Shown: positions 1-9,312 of the stretch, one piece after another
Numbering within the stretch: the first letter of the stretch is position 1
How the letters are laid out: every line of letters starts with the position of its first letter
NCBI GenBank assembly: GCA_021736785.1
Contig: JAIPFF010000027.1
Span: forward strand, 1-64,000
Reading direction: 5' to 3'
DNA: 64,000 nt
DNA from: Thiohalocapsa sp.
GTDB lineage: Bacteria; Pseudomonadota; Gammaproteobacteria; Chromatiales; Chromatiaceae
The notes under the pieces: model-generated
Databases searched by the model: none
Told to the model about the DNA's origin: nothing
What the model saw: the letters and a program-made list of their open reading frames with translations, nothing else
Made by a program: the position numbers and the translations under genes

Positions 1-128
1 CCGGCCCGAGGCGCCACGGCAGCGGCCGCTGCCGCGGTCATTGGCTCCGGTAACGGCCGTCGGCCCGCACATCTTGCCGTCGACTTGCAGCCGGTCGGTC
101 GAATCGCCTCCCGCCGCAAGGAGCCTCC

Positions 129-1550
129 ATGCGCCACGCGTCACTCCAAGCACTACTCTTGGTGCTTTTCTCCGTCGCTCCGATTGTCGGGTTCGCCGCC
201 GAAGGCGCCGAGCGGCTCGACCTCACCGATAGCTGGGTCGGCTATACGGCTCTGCTGATTTTCGTGCTCGCCTACGCCTTGGTGATGGCGGAGGAATTCA
301 CGCATCTGCGCAAATCGAAGCCCGTGGTCCTGGCCGCCGGCCTGATCTGGCTGCTGATCGGTTATTACTACACGACGCACCACGGTGATCCGCACGCGGC
401 GGAGGAGGCCGTGCGGCACAACATTCTCGAGTTCGCCGAGCTGTTTCTGTTCCTCCTCGCTGCCATGACGTACATCAGCGCCATGGAGGAGCGCAACGTC
501 TTCGAGGCGCTGCGCTCCTGGCTCGTGCGCAAGGGGTTCAGCTACCGCAAGCTGTTCTGGATGACCGGCATGCTCGCGTTTCTGATCTCGCCGATCGCGG
601 ACAATCTGACCACCGCGCTGCTGATGTGCGCCGTGGTTATGGCGGTGGGCGCGGACAGTCCGCGCTTCGTCGGCATCGCCTGCGTCAACATCGTCGTGGC
701 CGCCAACGCCGGCGGCGCCTTCAGCCCGTTCGGCGACATCACGACATTGATGGTTTGGCAAAAGGGGATTCTGGCGTTCGAGTCGTTCTTCCTGCTGCTG
801 ATTCCGTCGGTGATCAGTTTCGCGCTACCCGCGTTTTTCATGCAGAAAGCGATCCCGGACGTGACGCCGCCGCCGAGCGACGAGATCGTCAAGACAAAGC
901 GCGGCGCCAAGCGCATCGTCGTGCTGTTCCTCGCCACGATCGCAACCGCGGTCAGCTTTCACAACTTCTACCATCTGCCTCCGGTGCTCGGCATGATGAC
1001 GGGCTTGGCCTATCTCAAATTCTTCGCGTTCTATCTGAAAAAGCGCGGAGAGATGTCGACGGTCAAGGCGGGCGAGTTGGAGGATACGATGCCGTTCGAC
1101 ATTTTCTCGCGTGTCGCGCGCGCCGAGTGGGACACGTTGCTGTTCTTCTACGGCGTCGTGCTTTGCGTGGGCGGGCTGGGCTTCATCGGTTACCTGGAAC
1201 TGGTCTCGGATGTCGCCTACGGCGGATTCGGCGCGACGATCGCCAACATCCTGGTGGGCATGATCTCGGCCATCATCGACAACATTCCGGTGATGTTCGC
1301 CGTGCTGACGATGAATCCCGATATGTCCATGGGGCAGTGGCTATTGGTCACGCTCACCGCCGGCATCGGCGGCAGTCTGCTGTCCATCGGCTCCGCGGCG
1401 GGCGTCGCGCTGATGGGTCAGTCGAAAGGTATGTATACCTTCTTCGGCCACCTGCGCTGGACGCCGTACATCGCCGCCGGCTACGTCGCCGCCATCGCCT
1501 CGCATTTTCTGGTCAATTTCTGGACCTTCTCGCGACCGATCGCTGGCTGA
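129..1550 (+). CDS. nhaD: Na+/H+ antiporter, NhaD family
   Basis: Inner-membrane sodium:proton antiporter that exports Na+ in exchange for H+, usual in halophilic and alkaliphilic bacteria. The 473-residue product begins with a signal-like hydrophobic segment (residues 8-23) and then has about a dozen membrane segments. Two repeated charged membrane motifs support the NhaD/ArsB-like fold: SPIADNLTTALL around residues 154-165 and IIDNIPVMFAV in the C-terminal half, with a GDITTLMVWQ loop near 202-211. The ATG has a GGAG upstream (AAGGAGCCTCC just before it). It converges on dnaQ with only four bases between the stops. Family call is firm; ion specificity is inferred from the family. Confidence 0.93.
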   Translation: MRHASLQALLLVLFSVAPIVGFAAEGAERLDLTDSWVGYTALLIFVLAYALVMAEEFTHLRKSKPVVLAAGLIWLLIGYYYTTHHGDPHAAEEAVRHNILEFAELFLFLLAAMTYISAMEERNVFEALRSWLVRKGFSYRKLFWMTGMLAFLISPIADNLTTALLMCAVVMAVGADSPRFVGIACVNIVVAANAGGAFSPFGDITTLMVWQKGILAFESFFLLLIPSVISFALPAFFMQKAIPDVTPPPSDEIVKTKRGAKRIVVLFLATIATAVSFHNFYHLPPVLGMMTGLAYLKFFAFYLKKRGEMSTVKAGELEDTMPFDIFSRVARAEWDTLLFFYGVVLCVGGLGFIGYLELVSDVAYGGFGATIANILVGMISAIIDNIPVMFAVLTMNPDMSMGQWLLVTLTAGIGGSLLSIGSAAGVALMGQSKGMYTFFGHLRWTPYIAAGYVAAIASHFLVNFWTFSRPIAG

Positions 1551-1554
1551 GGGA

Positions 1555-2298
1555 CTAACCGGCCGCGTCCGCCTGCGTCGCGGCCGAGACGCCGGCAAGC
1601 CAAACGCAGGCGCCGCCGCTGGATTGGTCGATGGCCCGCAAACGGGCCTCATGGGCGGCGAGCTCGTCCTCGCCTGCACGCACCACGGCCAACTCGCCGC
1701 GGCGACGGGGCGCCCGCCGCACCGCTGCCCGGCGCGGCCCCTGCTCGGCCTTCTCCTCGGCGCCGAGGAGCAGGCTCACTTGACCGCCGGTCATCGCCAG
1801 ATAGACATCCGCGAGGATCTCGGCATCGAGCAGGGCCCCGTGCAGTTCGCGACGGGAATTGTCGATGTCGTAACGCTTGCACAGGGCGTCGAGGCTGTTG
1901 CGCTGGCCGGGGTGCATGGTGCGCGCCATCGTCAGGGTGTCCGTGATGGTGCACAGATCCTCGATACGCGGTGCGTCCTCCCGCCAACGTCGCAGTTCGT
2001 GATTCAGAAAGCCGACATCGAATGCGGCATTGTGAATGATGAGCTCCGCCCCGCGGCAGTACTCGATCAGTGCCTCCGCGATGTCGGCAAAGCGGGGCTT
2101 GTCTTTCAGGAAGTCGTTCGAAATGCCGTGCACCTCCACGGCGCCGGCGTCGATCTCCCGGTCGGGCTGCAGATAACGGTGAAAATTGCGTCGCGTCAGC
2201 TGCCGTTGCAGCAGCTCGACGCAGCCGATCTCGATGACCCTGTGGCCTTCGGACGGCTCCAGGCCCGTGGTTTCCGTATCCAGCACGATTTGACGCAT
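1555..2298 (-). CDS. dnaQ: DNA polymerase III epsilon subunit (3'-5' proofreading exonuclease)
   Basis: Proofreading subunit of the replicative polymerase core. The 247-residue protein has the DEDD exonuclease motif I as D7-T-E9 (LDTETTGL), followed by the usual Exo II region (IIHNAAFDVGFL) and the Exo III region with HGALLDAE. Length matches the family (about 240 residues). It lies downstream of rnhA on the same strand with a gap of roughly 110 bases, reproducing the common gammaproteobacterial yafS-rnhA-dnaQ order. Confidence 0.95.
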   Translation of the reverse strand: MRQIVLDTETTGLEPSEGHRVIEIGCVELLQRQLTRRNFHRYLQPDREIDAGAVEVHGISNDFLKDKPRFADIAEALIEYCRGAELIIHNAAFDVGFLNHELRRWREDAPRIEDLCTITDTLTMARTMHPGQRNSLDALCKRYDIDNSRRELHGALLDAEILADVYLAMTGGQVSLLLGAEEKAEQGPRRAAVRRAPRRRGELAVVRAGEDELAAHEARLRAIDQSSGGACVWLAGVSAATQADAAG

Positions 2299-2412
2299 CG
2301 GCCAGGCTCCTCGACTGATTTCTGCTTGCGGTAGACGTGCCGCTCGCCGATGCGCGGCGCACCGCGCCGGCGCCGGGCGGCCGGCGATAACCTCGTGGCT
2401 CCGGGGCTCGGC

Positions 2413-2859
2413 TTAACGGCTCGACCCGCGGGCAGGAATTCCGCGGTTGGCGAGTTGGTCGGCGCGCTCGTTCTCGGCGTGGCCGCTGTGTCCCTTGATC
2501 CAGCGCCAAGTGATGCGGTGTCCCTGCAACGCGCGATCGAGCCGCTGCCACAGATCCTGATTCTTGACGGGCTGGCGATTGCTCGTCATCCATCCGTTGC
2601 GCTTCCAGCGCGCCATCCAGCTCTGCACGCCGTCCTGGACATAGCGCGAGTCGACGGTGAGCACCACATCCGTCGGCCGCTTCAGCAGTTCCAGCGCTTG
2701 GATGACGGCCATCAGCTCCATACGGTTATTGGTCGTATCGAGCTCGCCGCCGCAGAGCTCTTTCTCGTGCTCGCCATAGCGCAGCAATGCACCCCAGCCG
2801 CCGGGCCCCGGGTTGCCCTTGCAGGCACCGTCGGTGAAGATCTCGACCGGCTCAGGCAT
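2413..2859 (-). CDS. rnhA: Ribonuclease HI
   Basis: Cleaves the RNA strand of RNA-DNA hybrids. The 148-residue protein has all four metal-binding acidic residues at the same numbers as the E. coli enzyme: D10 ([16 protein letters not shown]), E48 (NNRMEL), D70 (TVDSRYV) and D134 (ENERADQLA). The start overlaps the end of the upstream methyltransferase gene by eight bases, indicating translational coupling. Confidence 0.97.
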   Translation of the reverse strand: MPEPVEIFTDGACKGNPGPGGWGALLRYGEHEKELCGGELDTTNNRMELMAVIQALELLKRPTDVVLTVDSRYVQDGVQSWMARWKRNGWMTSNRQPVKNQDLWQRLDRALQGHRITWRWIKGHSGHAENERADQLANRGIPARGSSR

Positions 2860-3646
2860 GGGTCTGCTCCCGCGCCGTCGGCTTCACCGCCCTTCCGGGC
2901 AGCAGCGGGCGTGCATGACGCCAGTTCGGGCGAAGCGGGGTCAACGGCGCGGTCCGCTTGACGGCGCGGATGGCGTAGACGCCGCCGAGCACCGGCCAGT
3001 AGCGCCCGCCGGCGGATTCGAGCCAGTCTAATTGGCTCATGAACGCTTTCGCCATCGGCGGGCGGAACACCAGCATATCGCGCGTCTCCAGTTGAAAGCC
3101 CAGCAGCCGCAGCCAGTCGCCGATACGAAACGGCGTCAACTGACCGCCGCACCAGGGGACGCGCCGGCTTCGGCGCGGCAGCCAGCGCATGAGGCCCCAA
3201 GTGCTCAGTGGATTGAAGCAAAACAGGATCACCCGGCCCTCCGGGATCAGCACCCGCTCGACTTCGCGCAGCACGTGGTGCGCCTCCTCGCAAAAGTCCA
3301 GGGTGTGCGGCAGCAGCACGGCATCGACGCTGCCGGAAGCCAGCGGCAGCTCGAACGGCCGCCCGCGGATCAGCGCGTCGCTCGTCGCCTGCCCGTCGCC
3401 GCCGCGCCCGCCGGACTCGCCGACATGCTCGCCGATGACCACGCGCCGGCGGATGCGCGACGCCGCCACCGCGTCCTCGAACTGTCCCGGCAATCCGAGC
3501 TGCACCAGATAGAGCCCGAAGCTATCCCGAAGCAACCGCTCCAGGCAGGCGGTCTCGGCATGGGCAAGGTGGCGGCCTACCGGCGTTTTGTACCACTTTC
3601 CGAGCACGGACAGCGGATCGCCGTCCCGGTGCGCGCAGGGCTTCAT
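2852..3646 (-). CDS. SAM-dependent methyltransferase (YafS-like)
   Basis: A 264-residue class I methyltransferase of the type found beside rnhA and gloB in gammaproteobacteria. The sequence shows a degenerate SAM-binding core, an [19 protein letters not shown] motif (motif IV region) and [23 protein letters not shown], which is the Methyltransf_11 post-motif strand. The substrate is unknown. It overlaps rnhA by eight bases. It is transcribed away from mltD, and gloB, which often lies between these genes, is absent. Confidence 0.85.
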   Translation of the reverse strand: MKPCAHRDGDPLSVLGKWYKTPVGRHLAHAETACLERLLRDSFGLYLVQLGLPGQFEDAVAASRIRRRVVIGEHVGESGGRGGDGQATSDALIRGRPFELPLASGSVDAVLLPHTLDFCEEAHHVLREVERVLIPEGRVILFCFNPLSTWGLMRWLPRRSRRVPWCGGQLTPFRIGDWLRLLGFQLETRDMLVFRPPMAKAFMSQLDWLESAGGRYWPVLGGVYAIRAVKRTAPLTPLRPNWRHARPLLPGRAVKPTAREQTHA

Positions 3647-3829
3647 CGCTGCCCGCCCCGACCCGCGTCATTCTGCCGCGGGCTGACCGGGGAGACGGGA
3701 GGCGCTGTGCTGGGAATTGATCTCATCACGTAAGGGTATGGAAACTAATGGGGTTTTCCCGTATATTGCTCGGGCAGATAAAATCAAAGACTAACGAAAT
3801 CAACCTAGCAACGGGCTCAAGGATCTGCC

Positions 3830-4921
3830 ATGGGGACTGTCAACAGCGCCAAATCCGACCTGGCCTTGCGGGCCGCGTCGCTTCTCTGCATCGCTACGCT
3901 GGTCGGCTGCGCGGCCCAAGGCCAGCGCAACGCGGACGGGATGACAGGTAGCTTCGACGAGCCGCGCACCGTCTCTGCCCGGGAATACGGCTACGTGCGT
4001 CCCGCCGCCGATGTCCGCATCGCCGGCGCAGGCAGCCGCTCCGGCTATGCGGGCCCGAACAGCGCCGATCTCTGGGATCGTGTCCGCCACGGGCGCAGCC
4101 TGGGAATCCGTCACCACGCCCGCGTGGATCGGGCGGTCGGTTCGCTGAAGCGCAATCCGCGCTATCTTACAGACCTTAATCGCCGCGCGCGCCCCTATCT
4201 GCATATGATCGTCGGCGAGCTCGAGCGTGCCGGCTTGCCGGCGGAGCTGGCCCTGCTGCCGGAGATCGAGAGCCGCTACAATCCGCGCGCCGTCTCGCCG
4301 AAAAGCGCATCCGGCATGTGGCAATTCATGCCCTACACGGGCAAGGAAATGGGTCTTCGCCAAGATGCCTGGTACGACGGGCGCAACGACGTCTTGGCCT
4401 CCACGCGCGGCGCCATCGCCTACCTGAAACTGTTGAGCGACGAGTTCGGCGGAGACTGGGCCCTGGCGCTGGCCTCCTACAACGCGGGGCCGGGTCGTGT
4501 GCGCTCCGCGCAGCGCGCCAACAAGGCACGCGGCAAGCCGACCGACTACTGGTCGTTGAACCTTCCCCGCGAAACCGAAGAGTACGTACCGAAACTTCTG
4601 GCGGTGGCGAGCCTTGTCCGCGACGCCGATCGACACGGGCTGGCGATGCCGGTCCTCGAGAACAGGCCGGCGCTCGAACTGGTGGAAGCCAACGGACAGA
4701 TCAATCTGACCACCGCCGCGCGCGCGAGCGGCGTCTCGCTGCAAACCCTGCGCGACCTCAATCCCGGCCTGAAGCGCGATATGACCCCGAGCAAAGGCCC
4801 GCACCGCGTGCTGGTTCCCCTCGGCTCCGGCCAGAAGCTGCGCACCGCGCTGGCCAAGGCCGGCAAGATGTCGGCACCGACGGTCGCGGTCAGTTCCCGC
4901 TCGCCGCGCGGCGACAGCTGA
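3830..4921 (+). CDS. mltD: Membrane-bound lytic murein transglycosylase D-like
   Basis: Cleaves the MurNAc-GlcNAc bond of peptidoglycan with formation of 1,6-anhydro ends. The 363-residue protein has a lipoprotein-type signal (LCIATLVGCAAQ; lipobox LVGC), an SLT domain with the catalytic glutamate in LLPEIESRYNPRAVSPKSASGMWQFM, the NAGPGRV and ETEEYVPK motifs, and one LysM-like repeat near the C-terminus (INLTTAARASGVSLQTLRDLNPGL). E. coli MltD has two LysM repeats, so this is a short form. AAGGA precedes the ATG at a normal distance. Confidence 0.9.
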   Translation: MGTVNSAKSDLALRAASLLCIATLVGCAAQGQRNADGMTGSFDEPRTVSAREYGYVRPAADVRIAGAGSRSGYAGPNSADLWDRVRHGRSLGIRHHARVDRAVGSLKRNPRYLTDLNRRARPYLHMIVGELERAGLPAELALLPEIESRYNPRAVSPKSASGMWQFMPYTGKEMGLRQDAWYDGRNDVLASTRGAIAYLKLLSDEFGGDWALALASYNAGPGRVRSAQRANKARGKPTDYWSLNLPRETEEYVPKLLAVASLVRDADRHGLAMPVLENRPALELVEANGQINLTTAARASGVSLQTLRDLNPGLKRDMTPSKGPHRVLVPLGSGQKLRTALAKAGKMSAPTVAVSSRSPRGDS

Positions 4922-4994
4922 AGACGGCAACGGCGTCTTCCGGGCCCGCCCCGCGGGCGCCGGCTCCCGCAACGGCGCAGCAGGATTGCCGCCG

Positions 4995-7505
4995 ATGAGC
5001 ACCGAAGCCGTACAGGCGCTGCCGGTCGCGCCGGCCTTGGCGCGCCTGTCGCGGGCGCTCGCGGCCAGCCACGCCGTGCTGGTCGCTCCCACCGGCTCCG
5101 GCAAGACCACCGCCGTCCCCCTTGCCCTGCTCGAGGCCGACTGGCTGAAAGGTAAGTCCATTCTCATGCTCGAGCCCCGCCGTCCTGCTGCCCGCATGGC
5201 CGCGGCGCGGATGGCGGCCTTGCTCGGCGAGCAGCCCGGCGAGCGCGTCGGTTATCAGGTCCGCTTCGAGCGCCGCATCGGGCGCGGCACCAGGATCGAG
5301 GTGCTGACCGAGGGCATCCTGACGCGCCGCATCCAACATGACCCGGAACTGTCCGGGTATGGGCTGCTGATCTTCGATGAATTCCACGAGCGCAGCCTCG
5401 ATGCGGACCTGGCACTGGCGCTGGCACTGGATGCCACCGCGCTGCGGCCCGACCTGCGAATCCTGGTCATGTCGGCGACCCTCGACGCCGACGCCGTTGC
5501 CACACTGCTGGGCAACGTACCGGTGATCGAGGCCCGCGGCCGAAGTCACCCGGTGGAGGTCATTCACGAAACGCCGGCGCCGCCGGACCCGCTGGCGGCC
5601 GTGCCGGGCGCCGTCCGGCGCGCGCTGGCACGCCATGCCGGCGATATCCTGGTGTTTCTGCCCGGCGCGGCCGAGATCGCCCGCACCGGTCTCGCCCTCG
5701 CCGACCTGGACGGAATCGACGTGCTGCCGCTGCACGGCGCACTGCCGGTTGCCGAGCAGGATCGCGCGCTGCGACCGCCGCGGGTCCACCGGCGCCGCGT
5801 CGTTTTATCTACCGATATCGCCGAGACCTCGGTGACGATCGAAGGCATCACGGTAGTCATCGATACGGGGCTGACGCGAAAGCCCCGTTTCGATCCCGGT
5901 TCCGGCCTGACCCGCCTCGTGGTCGAGCCCATCGCCCAAGCGTCGGCCGAGCAGCGCGCCGGACGCGCGGGCCGGCTCGGTCCCGGCATCTGCTACCGGC
6001 TTTGGTCGGAACGGGACCACCGGCGCCGTCCCCGCAATCGCCCGGCCGAAATCCTACAGGCGGACCTTGCGCCGCCGGCACTGCAGCTCGCGCTCTGGGG
6101 CATCGCGGATCCGACGGCGCTGCGCTGGATCGACAGCCCGCCGACGCCGGCTTGGAGCCGGGCGGTAGACCTGCTGCGAATGCTCGGCGCCATCGATACG
6201 CTTGGCGCCATCACCCCCGCCGGGCGCCGGATGGCCGGGTTGCCCGCGCATCCACGCTTGGCTCGAATGCTGATCGCCGCGGACAGCCATGGGCGTGGAT
6301 GTGCGGCCGATCTTGCAGCGCTGATCGGCGAGCGCGACCCGCACATCGCCCGGTCGGGGCTGCCCCGTCCGGTGGACCTGGGTCCGCGACTGGCCGCGCT
6401 CGACGCGCACCGGCACGGCCAGCGCTGCGACGGATACGACCGCCGCCGACTCGCCGCAGTCGCGCGCGCCGCGGAGCAATTGCGCCGCCGGCTCGATGCC
6501 GTTGCCGAGGCGCAAGGATGCGGGGACGACGCGGCAGCGCTGCTGGCCCTGGCCTACCCCGAGCGCATCGCAGGCAGTCGCGGCCGCGACAGCGGCGAAG
6601 GCCGATTCCTGATGGCGAGCGGCGCCGGGGCCGTCCTGCCCCGGGACGACCCGCTGGGCGGCACGCCTTTCATCGTCATCGCGGATTTGGATGCCGCCAG
6701 CGGGGACAACCGGATCCGCGCCGCGCTGGCCATCGACGAGGCGGCGCTGCGCACGGTCATGGCGGAGCAGATCGAGCGCAGGCAGCTGCTGCGCTGGGAC
6801 GACGGCCTCGAAGCCGTCGTCGCACGCAACGAGGAGCAGCTCGGAGCCCTGACGCTCACGTCGACGCCGGCCGAGGTGAAAGACCTCGAGCGGGCAAGCG
6901 CGCTGTTGCTCGCCGCCGTCGCCCGGGATCTCGACGCCGGCCTGACCTGGACGGCCGCCGCCCGTCAGCTGCAGGCCCGGGTCATGCTCGCCCGGCGCAT
7001 GGAGCCCGACGCGGACTGGCCCGATGTCTCCGAGCTCTGGCTGTCGGCATACCCCGACGATTGGCTGGCACCTTGGCTGGCGGGCCGCACGCGGCTCGCC
7101 GATGCCCGTGCGTTGACACTCGAGCAGGTGCTGCGGCAACTGCTCGGCCGCGAGCGCATGCTGCGCCTGGATGCGCTGGCGCCCCCCGACATCCCGACCC
7201 CTGCAGGCACCCGAAGACGCATCGATTACTGTGCCGGCGACGAGCCGGTGCTGGCGGCGCCGATGCAGGAACTGTTCGGCTGCGCGCAGACGCCGACCAT
7301 CTTCCGGGGACGCTTGCCGCTGCTGGTGCATCTACTCTCGCCGGCCCGTCGGCCGCTGCAGATCACCAGCGATCTCGCCGGATTCTGGCGCGGCGCCTAT
7401 GCGCAGGTGCGAAAAGAGATGCGCGGGCGTTATCCGAAGCACCACTGGCCCGAAGACCCTGCGGCGGCGGCACCGGTGGCGGGCGGTCTGCGCCGGCGCG
7501 GCTAG
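4995..7505 (+). CDS. hrpB: ATP-dependent RNA helicase HrpB
   Basis: DExH-box helicase of about 836 residues, the usual HrpB length. Visible motifs are Walker A (APTGSGKTTAVP), the DEFHERS Walker B variant, SATLDADAVA (motif III), STDIAETSVTIEG and QRAGRAGRLGPG (motifs V and VI). The HrpB-specific C-terminal end (ITSDLAGFWRGAY...RYPKHHWPEDP) is complete. I chose the ATG at 4995; an in-frame TTG at 4986 is also possible because the AGCAGGA upstream could serve either. The physiological role of HrpB is poorly defined. Confidence 0.93.
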   Translation: MSTEAVQALPVAPALARLSRALAASHAVLVAPTGSGKTTAVPLALLEADWLKGKSILMLEPRRPAARMAAARMAALLGEQPGERVGYQVRFERRIGRGTRIEVLTEGILTRRIQHDPELSGYGLLIFDEFHERSLDADLALALALDATALRPDLRILVMSATLDADAVATLLGNVPVIEARGRSHPVEVIHETPAPPDPLAAVPGAVRRALARHAGDILVFLPGAAEIARTGLALADLDGIDVLPLHGALPVAEQDRALRPPRVHRRRVVLSTDIAETSVTIEGITVVIDTGLTRKPRFDPGSGLTRLVVEPIAQASAEQRAGRAGRLGPGICYRLWSERDHRRRPRNRPAEILQADLAPPALQLALWGIADPTALRWIDSPPTPAWSRAVDLLRMLGAIDTLGAITPAGRRMAGLPAHPRLARMLIAADSHGRGCAADLAALIGERDPHIARSGLPRPVDLGPRLAALDAHRHGQRCDGYDRRRLAAVARAAEQLRRRLDAVAEAQGCGDDAAALLALAYPERIAGSRGRDSGEGRFLMASGAGAVLPRDDPLGGTPFIVIADLDAASGDNRIRAALAIDEAALRTVMAEQIERRQLLRWDDGLEAVVARNEEQLGALTLTSTPAEVKDLERASALLLAAVARDLDAGLTWTAAARQLQARVMLARRMEPDADWPDVSELWLSAYPDDWLAPWLAGRTRLADARALTLEQVLRQLLGRERMLRLDALAPPDIPTPAGTRRRIDYCAGDEPVLAAPMQELFGCAQTPTIFRGRLPLLVHLLSPARRPLQITSDLAGFWRGAYAQVRKEMRGRYPKHHWPEDPAAAAPVAGGLRRRG

Positions 7506-7622
7506 CCGCAGGCAACAAGGCGCGGCGTCGACACGCGCACGGGCAACGGCGGCAGGAGCGCGTGGCGGCCGGGGCGTGGTCGGGGGAGCGGGCGGCGGTC
7601 GGGGGCGGTCGGCTCGGGCTCC

Positions 7623-8294
7623 TCAGCGCCGCTCGGCGCCGGCGAGCAGCGCCGGGACAATGTCGGCGACGCGGCGAAAGATCAGATCCGGCGCCGCGCG
7701 CTCGAGGACTTCAAGGCTGTTGTAGCCCCAGGCGACGGCACCGGCGGCGATGCCGAGCCGCCGCGCGGCTTCTATATCGCGAAGCTCGTCGCCGATGTAG
7801 ATCACCCGCTCCGGCGCCTCGCCGCTATCGCGCAACACGCGGCGAAGCCGCGACGCCTTGCCGAAGATCGATGCCCCGCAGTGCAGATGACGAATCGACC
7901 TCGCGTGCGCGTCGCCCAGCACGCGGACGACGTTGCGCTCGGCGTTGGAGCTGACGACGCCGAGCGCAATACCGGCGCGTTGCAGGCGCCGGAGCATATC
8001 GCCGACACCTTCGAACAGAGCGATCGCATCGATATCGCGCGCCATGCAGCGGCGCAGATCCTCGGCGATCATCGGCAGCTTCCAAGTCGGGACATCGAGC
8101 GCCCGCAGAATCTCGCCGGCGCCGAGCCGACGCAGCAGATCGCGCTCGCCCGCCTCGACGCGCCGAAAGCCATGCCGCGCGGCGGCCTCGTTGATCGCAA
8201 CCGAGAACCAAGGGAAACTATCGCCGAGCGTGCCATCAAAATCGAAGATGGCAACGCGAAAGCGCGTCGACGGCAGCCCGCGGCGAGCATTCAC
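7623..8294 (-). CDS. HAD-superfamily hydrolase (phosphoglycolate phosphatase-like)
   Basis: Predicted small-molecule phosphatase. The nucleophile motif FDFDGTLGDSF sits near the N-terminus. It is followed by a helical cap, motif II (GVVSSNAE), a Lys in motif III and motif IV GDELRDIEAA. The open frame extends further upstream, but that extension is Arg-rich and unlike the family. The GTG at 8294 (VNARRGLPSTRFRVAIFDFD) gives about 223 residues, the normal HAD-IA size. Substrate cannot be told. Confidence 0.82.
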   Translation of the reverse strand: MNARRGLPSTRFRVAIFDFDGTLGDSFPWFSVAINEAAARHGFRRVEAGERDLLRRLGAGEILRALDVPTWKLPMIAEDLRRCMARDIDAIALFEGVGDMLRRLQRAGIALGVVSSNAERNVVRVLGDAHARSIRHLHCGASIFGKASRLRRVLRDSGEAPERVIYIGDELRDIEAARRLGIAAGAVAWGYNSLEVLERAAPDLIFRRVADIVPALLAGAERR

Positions 8295-8473
8295 TGCCAG
8301 AGACGGCCAATCCGCCCGAGTGCGCCGTGCCCAGACCTGGCGGCGCGCGCCGGCACGCCGGCGCCTGCGCAGCGATGCATTCCGAGCCCTTGTCCCGCGG
8401 CGATCACCCCGCCCCGATCGAACGACCCCCGCCCGGTCCGGCACCGGTCAATGCCGCAGCAGGAGCCCCCCGT

Positions 8474-9226
8474 TTGGAGATCATCGAGCTCGCGTCCATC
8501 CTGTTCGCACTGGCGCTGGTTGCAGGGCTGGTCGACGCCATCGCCGGCGGCGGCGGACTGATCACCATCCCGGCACTGCTGTGGGTCGGCTTGTCGCCGG
8601 TGCAGGCGCTCGCGACGAACAAGGCGCAGGCGGTGTTCGGCTCTTTCGCGGCCACAGTGCATTTTCTTCGCCAAGGGGCCATCGACCTGCGCGGCGCAGC
8701 GTTGACCGTCGTCTGCACATTTTTCGGCGCCGCGGCGGGTGCGCTCGCCGTCCAATTCCTGGCCGGGCCATTGCTGGAGCGGCTGATCCCGTTGCTGCTG
8801 ATCGGCTTCGCGCTCTATTTCCTGCTCTCGCCGCGCGTCTCGGACCTGGATTCCCACAGCCGCATCGCTCCCGCATCCTTCGCACTGTTGGTGGGCACCG
8901 GTGTCGGCTTCTACGACGGTTTCTTCGGCCCCGGCACCGGCACCTTCTTCGCGCTCGGTTATGTTGCGCTGCTCGGCCACAGCATGCGCCGGGCAACGGC
9001 ACACGCCAAGCTGATGAACTTCACCAGCAACCTGGCTGCACTGCTGCTGTTCATCGGCGGCGGTCATGTCGTCTGGACGATCGCATTCGCGATGATGGCG
9101 GGCCAATTGGCGGGGGGCTGGATGGGCGCACACCTGGTGCTGCGCCACGGGGCCAAGCTGGTCAGACCGGTACTGGTGGCGGCATCCCTGGCGGTGTCGT
9201 TGAAACTGCTGTTGGATCAGCACTGA
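8474..9226 (+). CDS. yfcA: TSUP-family membrane permease (YfcA-like, TauE/SafE)
   Basis: Predicted inner-membrane exporter/permease of the TSUP family, several members of which move sulfite, sulfoacetate or related anions. The signature AGLVDAIAGGGGLITIPALLWVGLSPVQALATNKAQ lines up closely with YfcA and is repeated in the second half (GFYDGFFGPGTGTFFALGYV). I chose the TTG at 8474 because an AGGAG lies eight bases upstream and the encoded start (LEIIELASILF) matches the family; the longer frame adds a Pro/Ala-rich non-family leader. Its position close to soeABC makes an organosulfur or sulfite role possible, but this is inference. Confidence 0.87.
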   Translation: MEIIELASILFALALVAGLVDAIAGGGGLITIPALLWVGLSPVQALATNKAQAVFGSFAATVHFLRQGAIDLRGAALTVVCTFFGAAAGALAVQFLAGPLLERLIPLLLIGFALYFLLSPRVSDLDSHSRIAPASFALLVGTGVGFYDGFFGPGTGTFFALGYVALLGHSMRRATAHAKLMNFTSNLAALLLFIGGGHVVWTIAFAMMAGQLAGGWMGAHLVLRHGAKLVRPVLVAASLAVSLKLLLDQH

Positions 9227-9312
9227 TCGAGCGCCTAGTCACCGCGCCCGGCGGCACTGCGAGGGAGGTTCCCCGCGCTGCCGCCACCGAGCCGCGGCGC
9301 GTCGGTCGGCGC

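Noticed and set aside
6054-7331. Long open frame antisense to hrpB
   Set aside because: Arg/Gln-rich shadow of a well-supported helicase gene.
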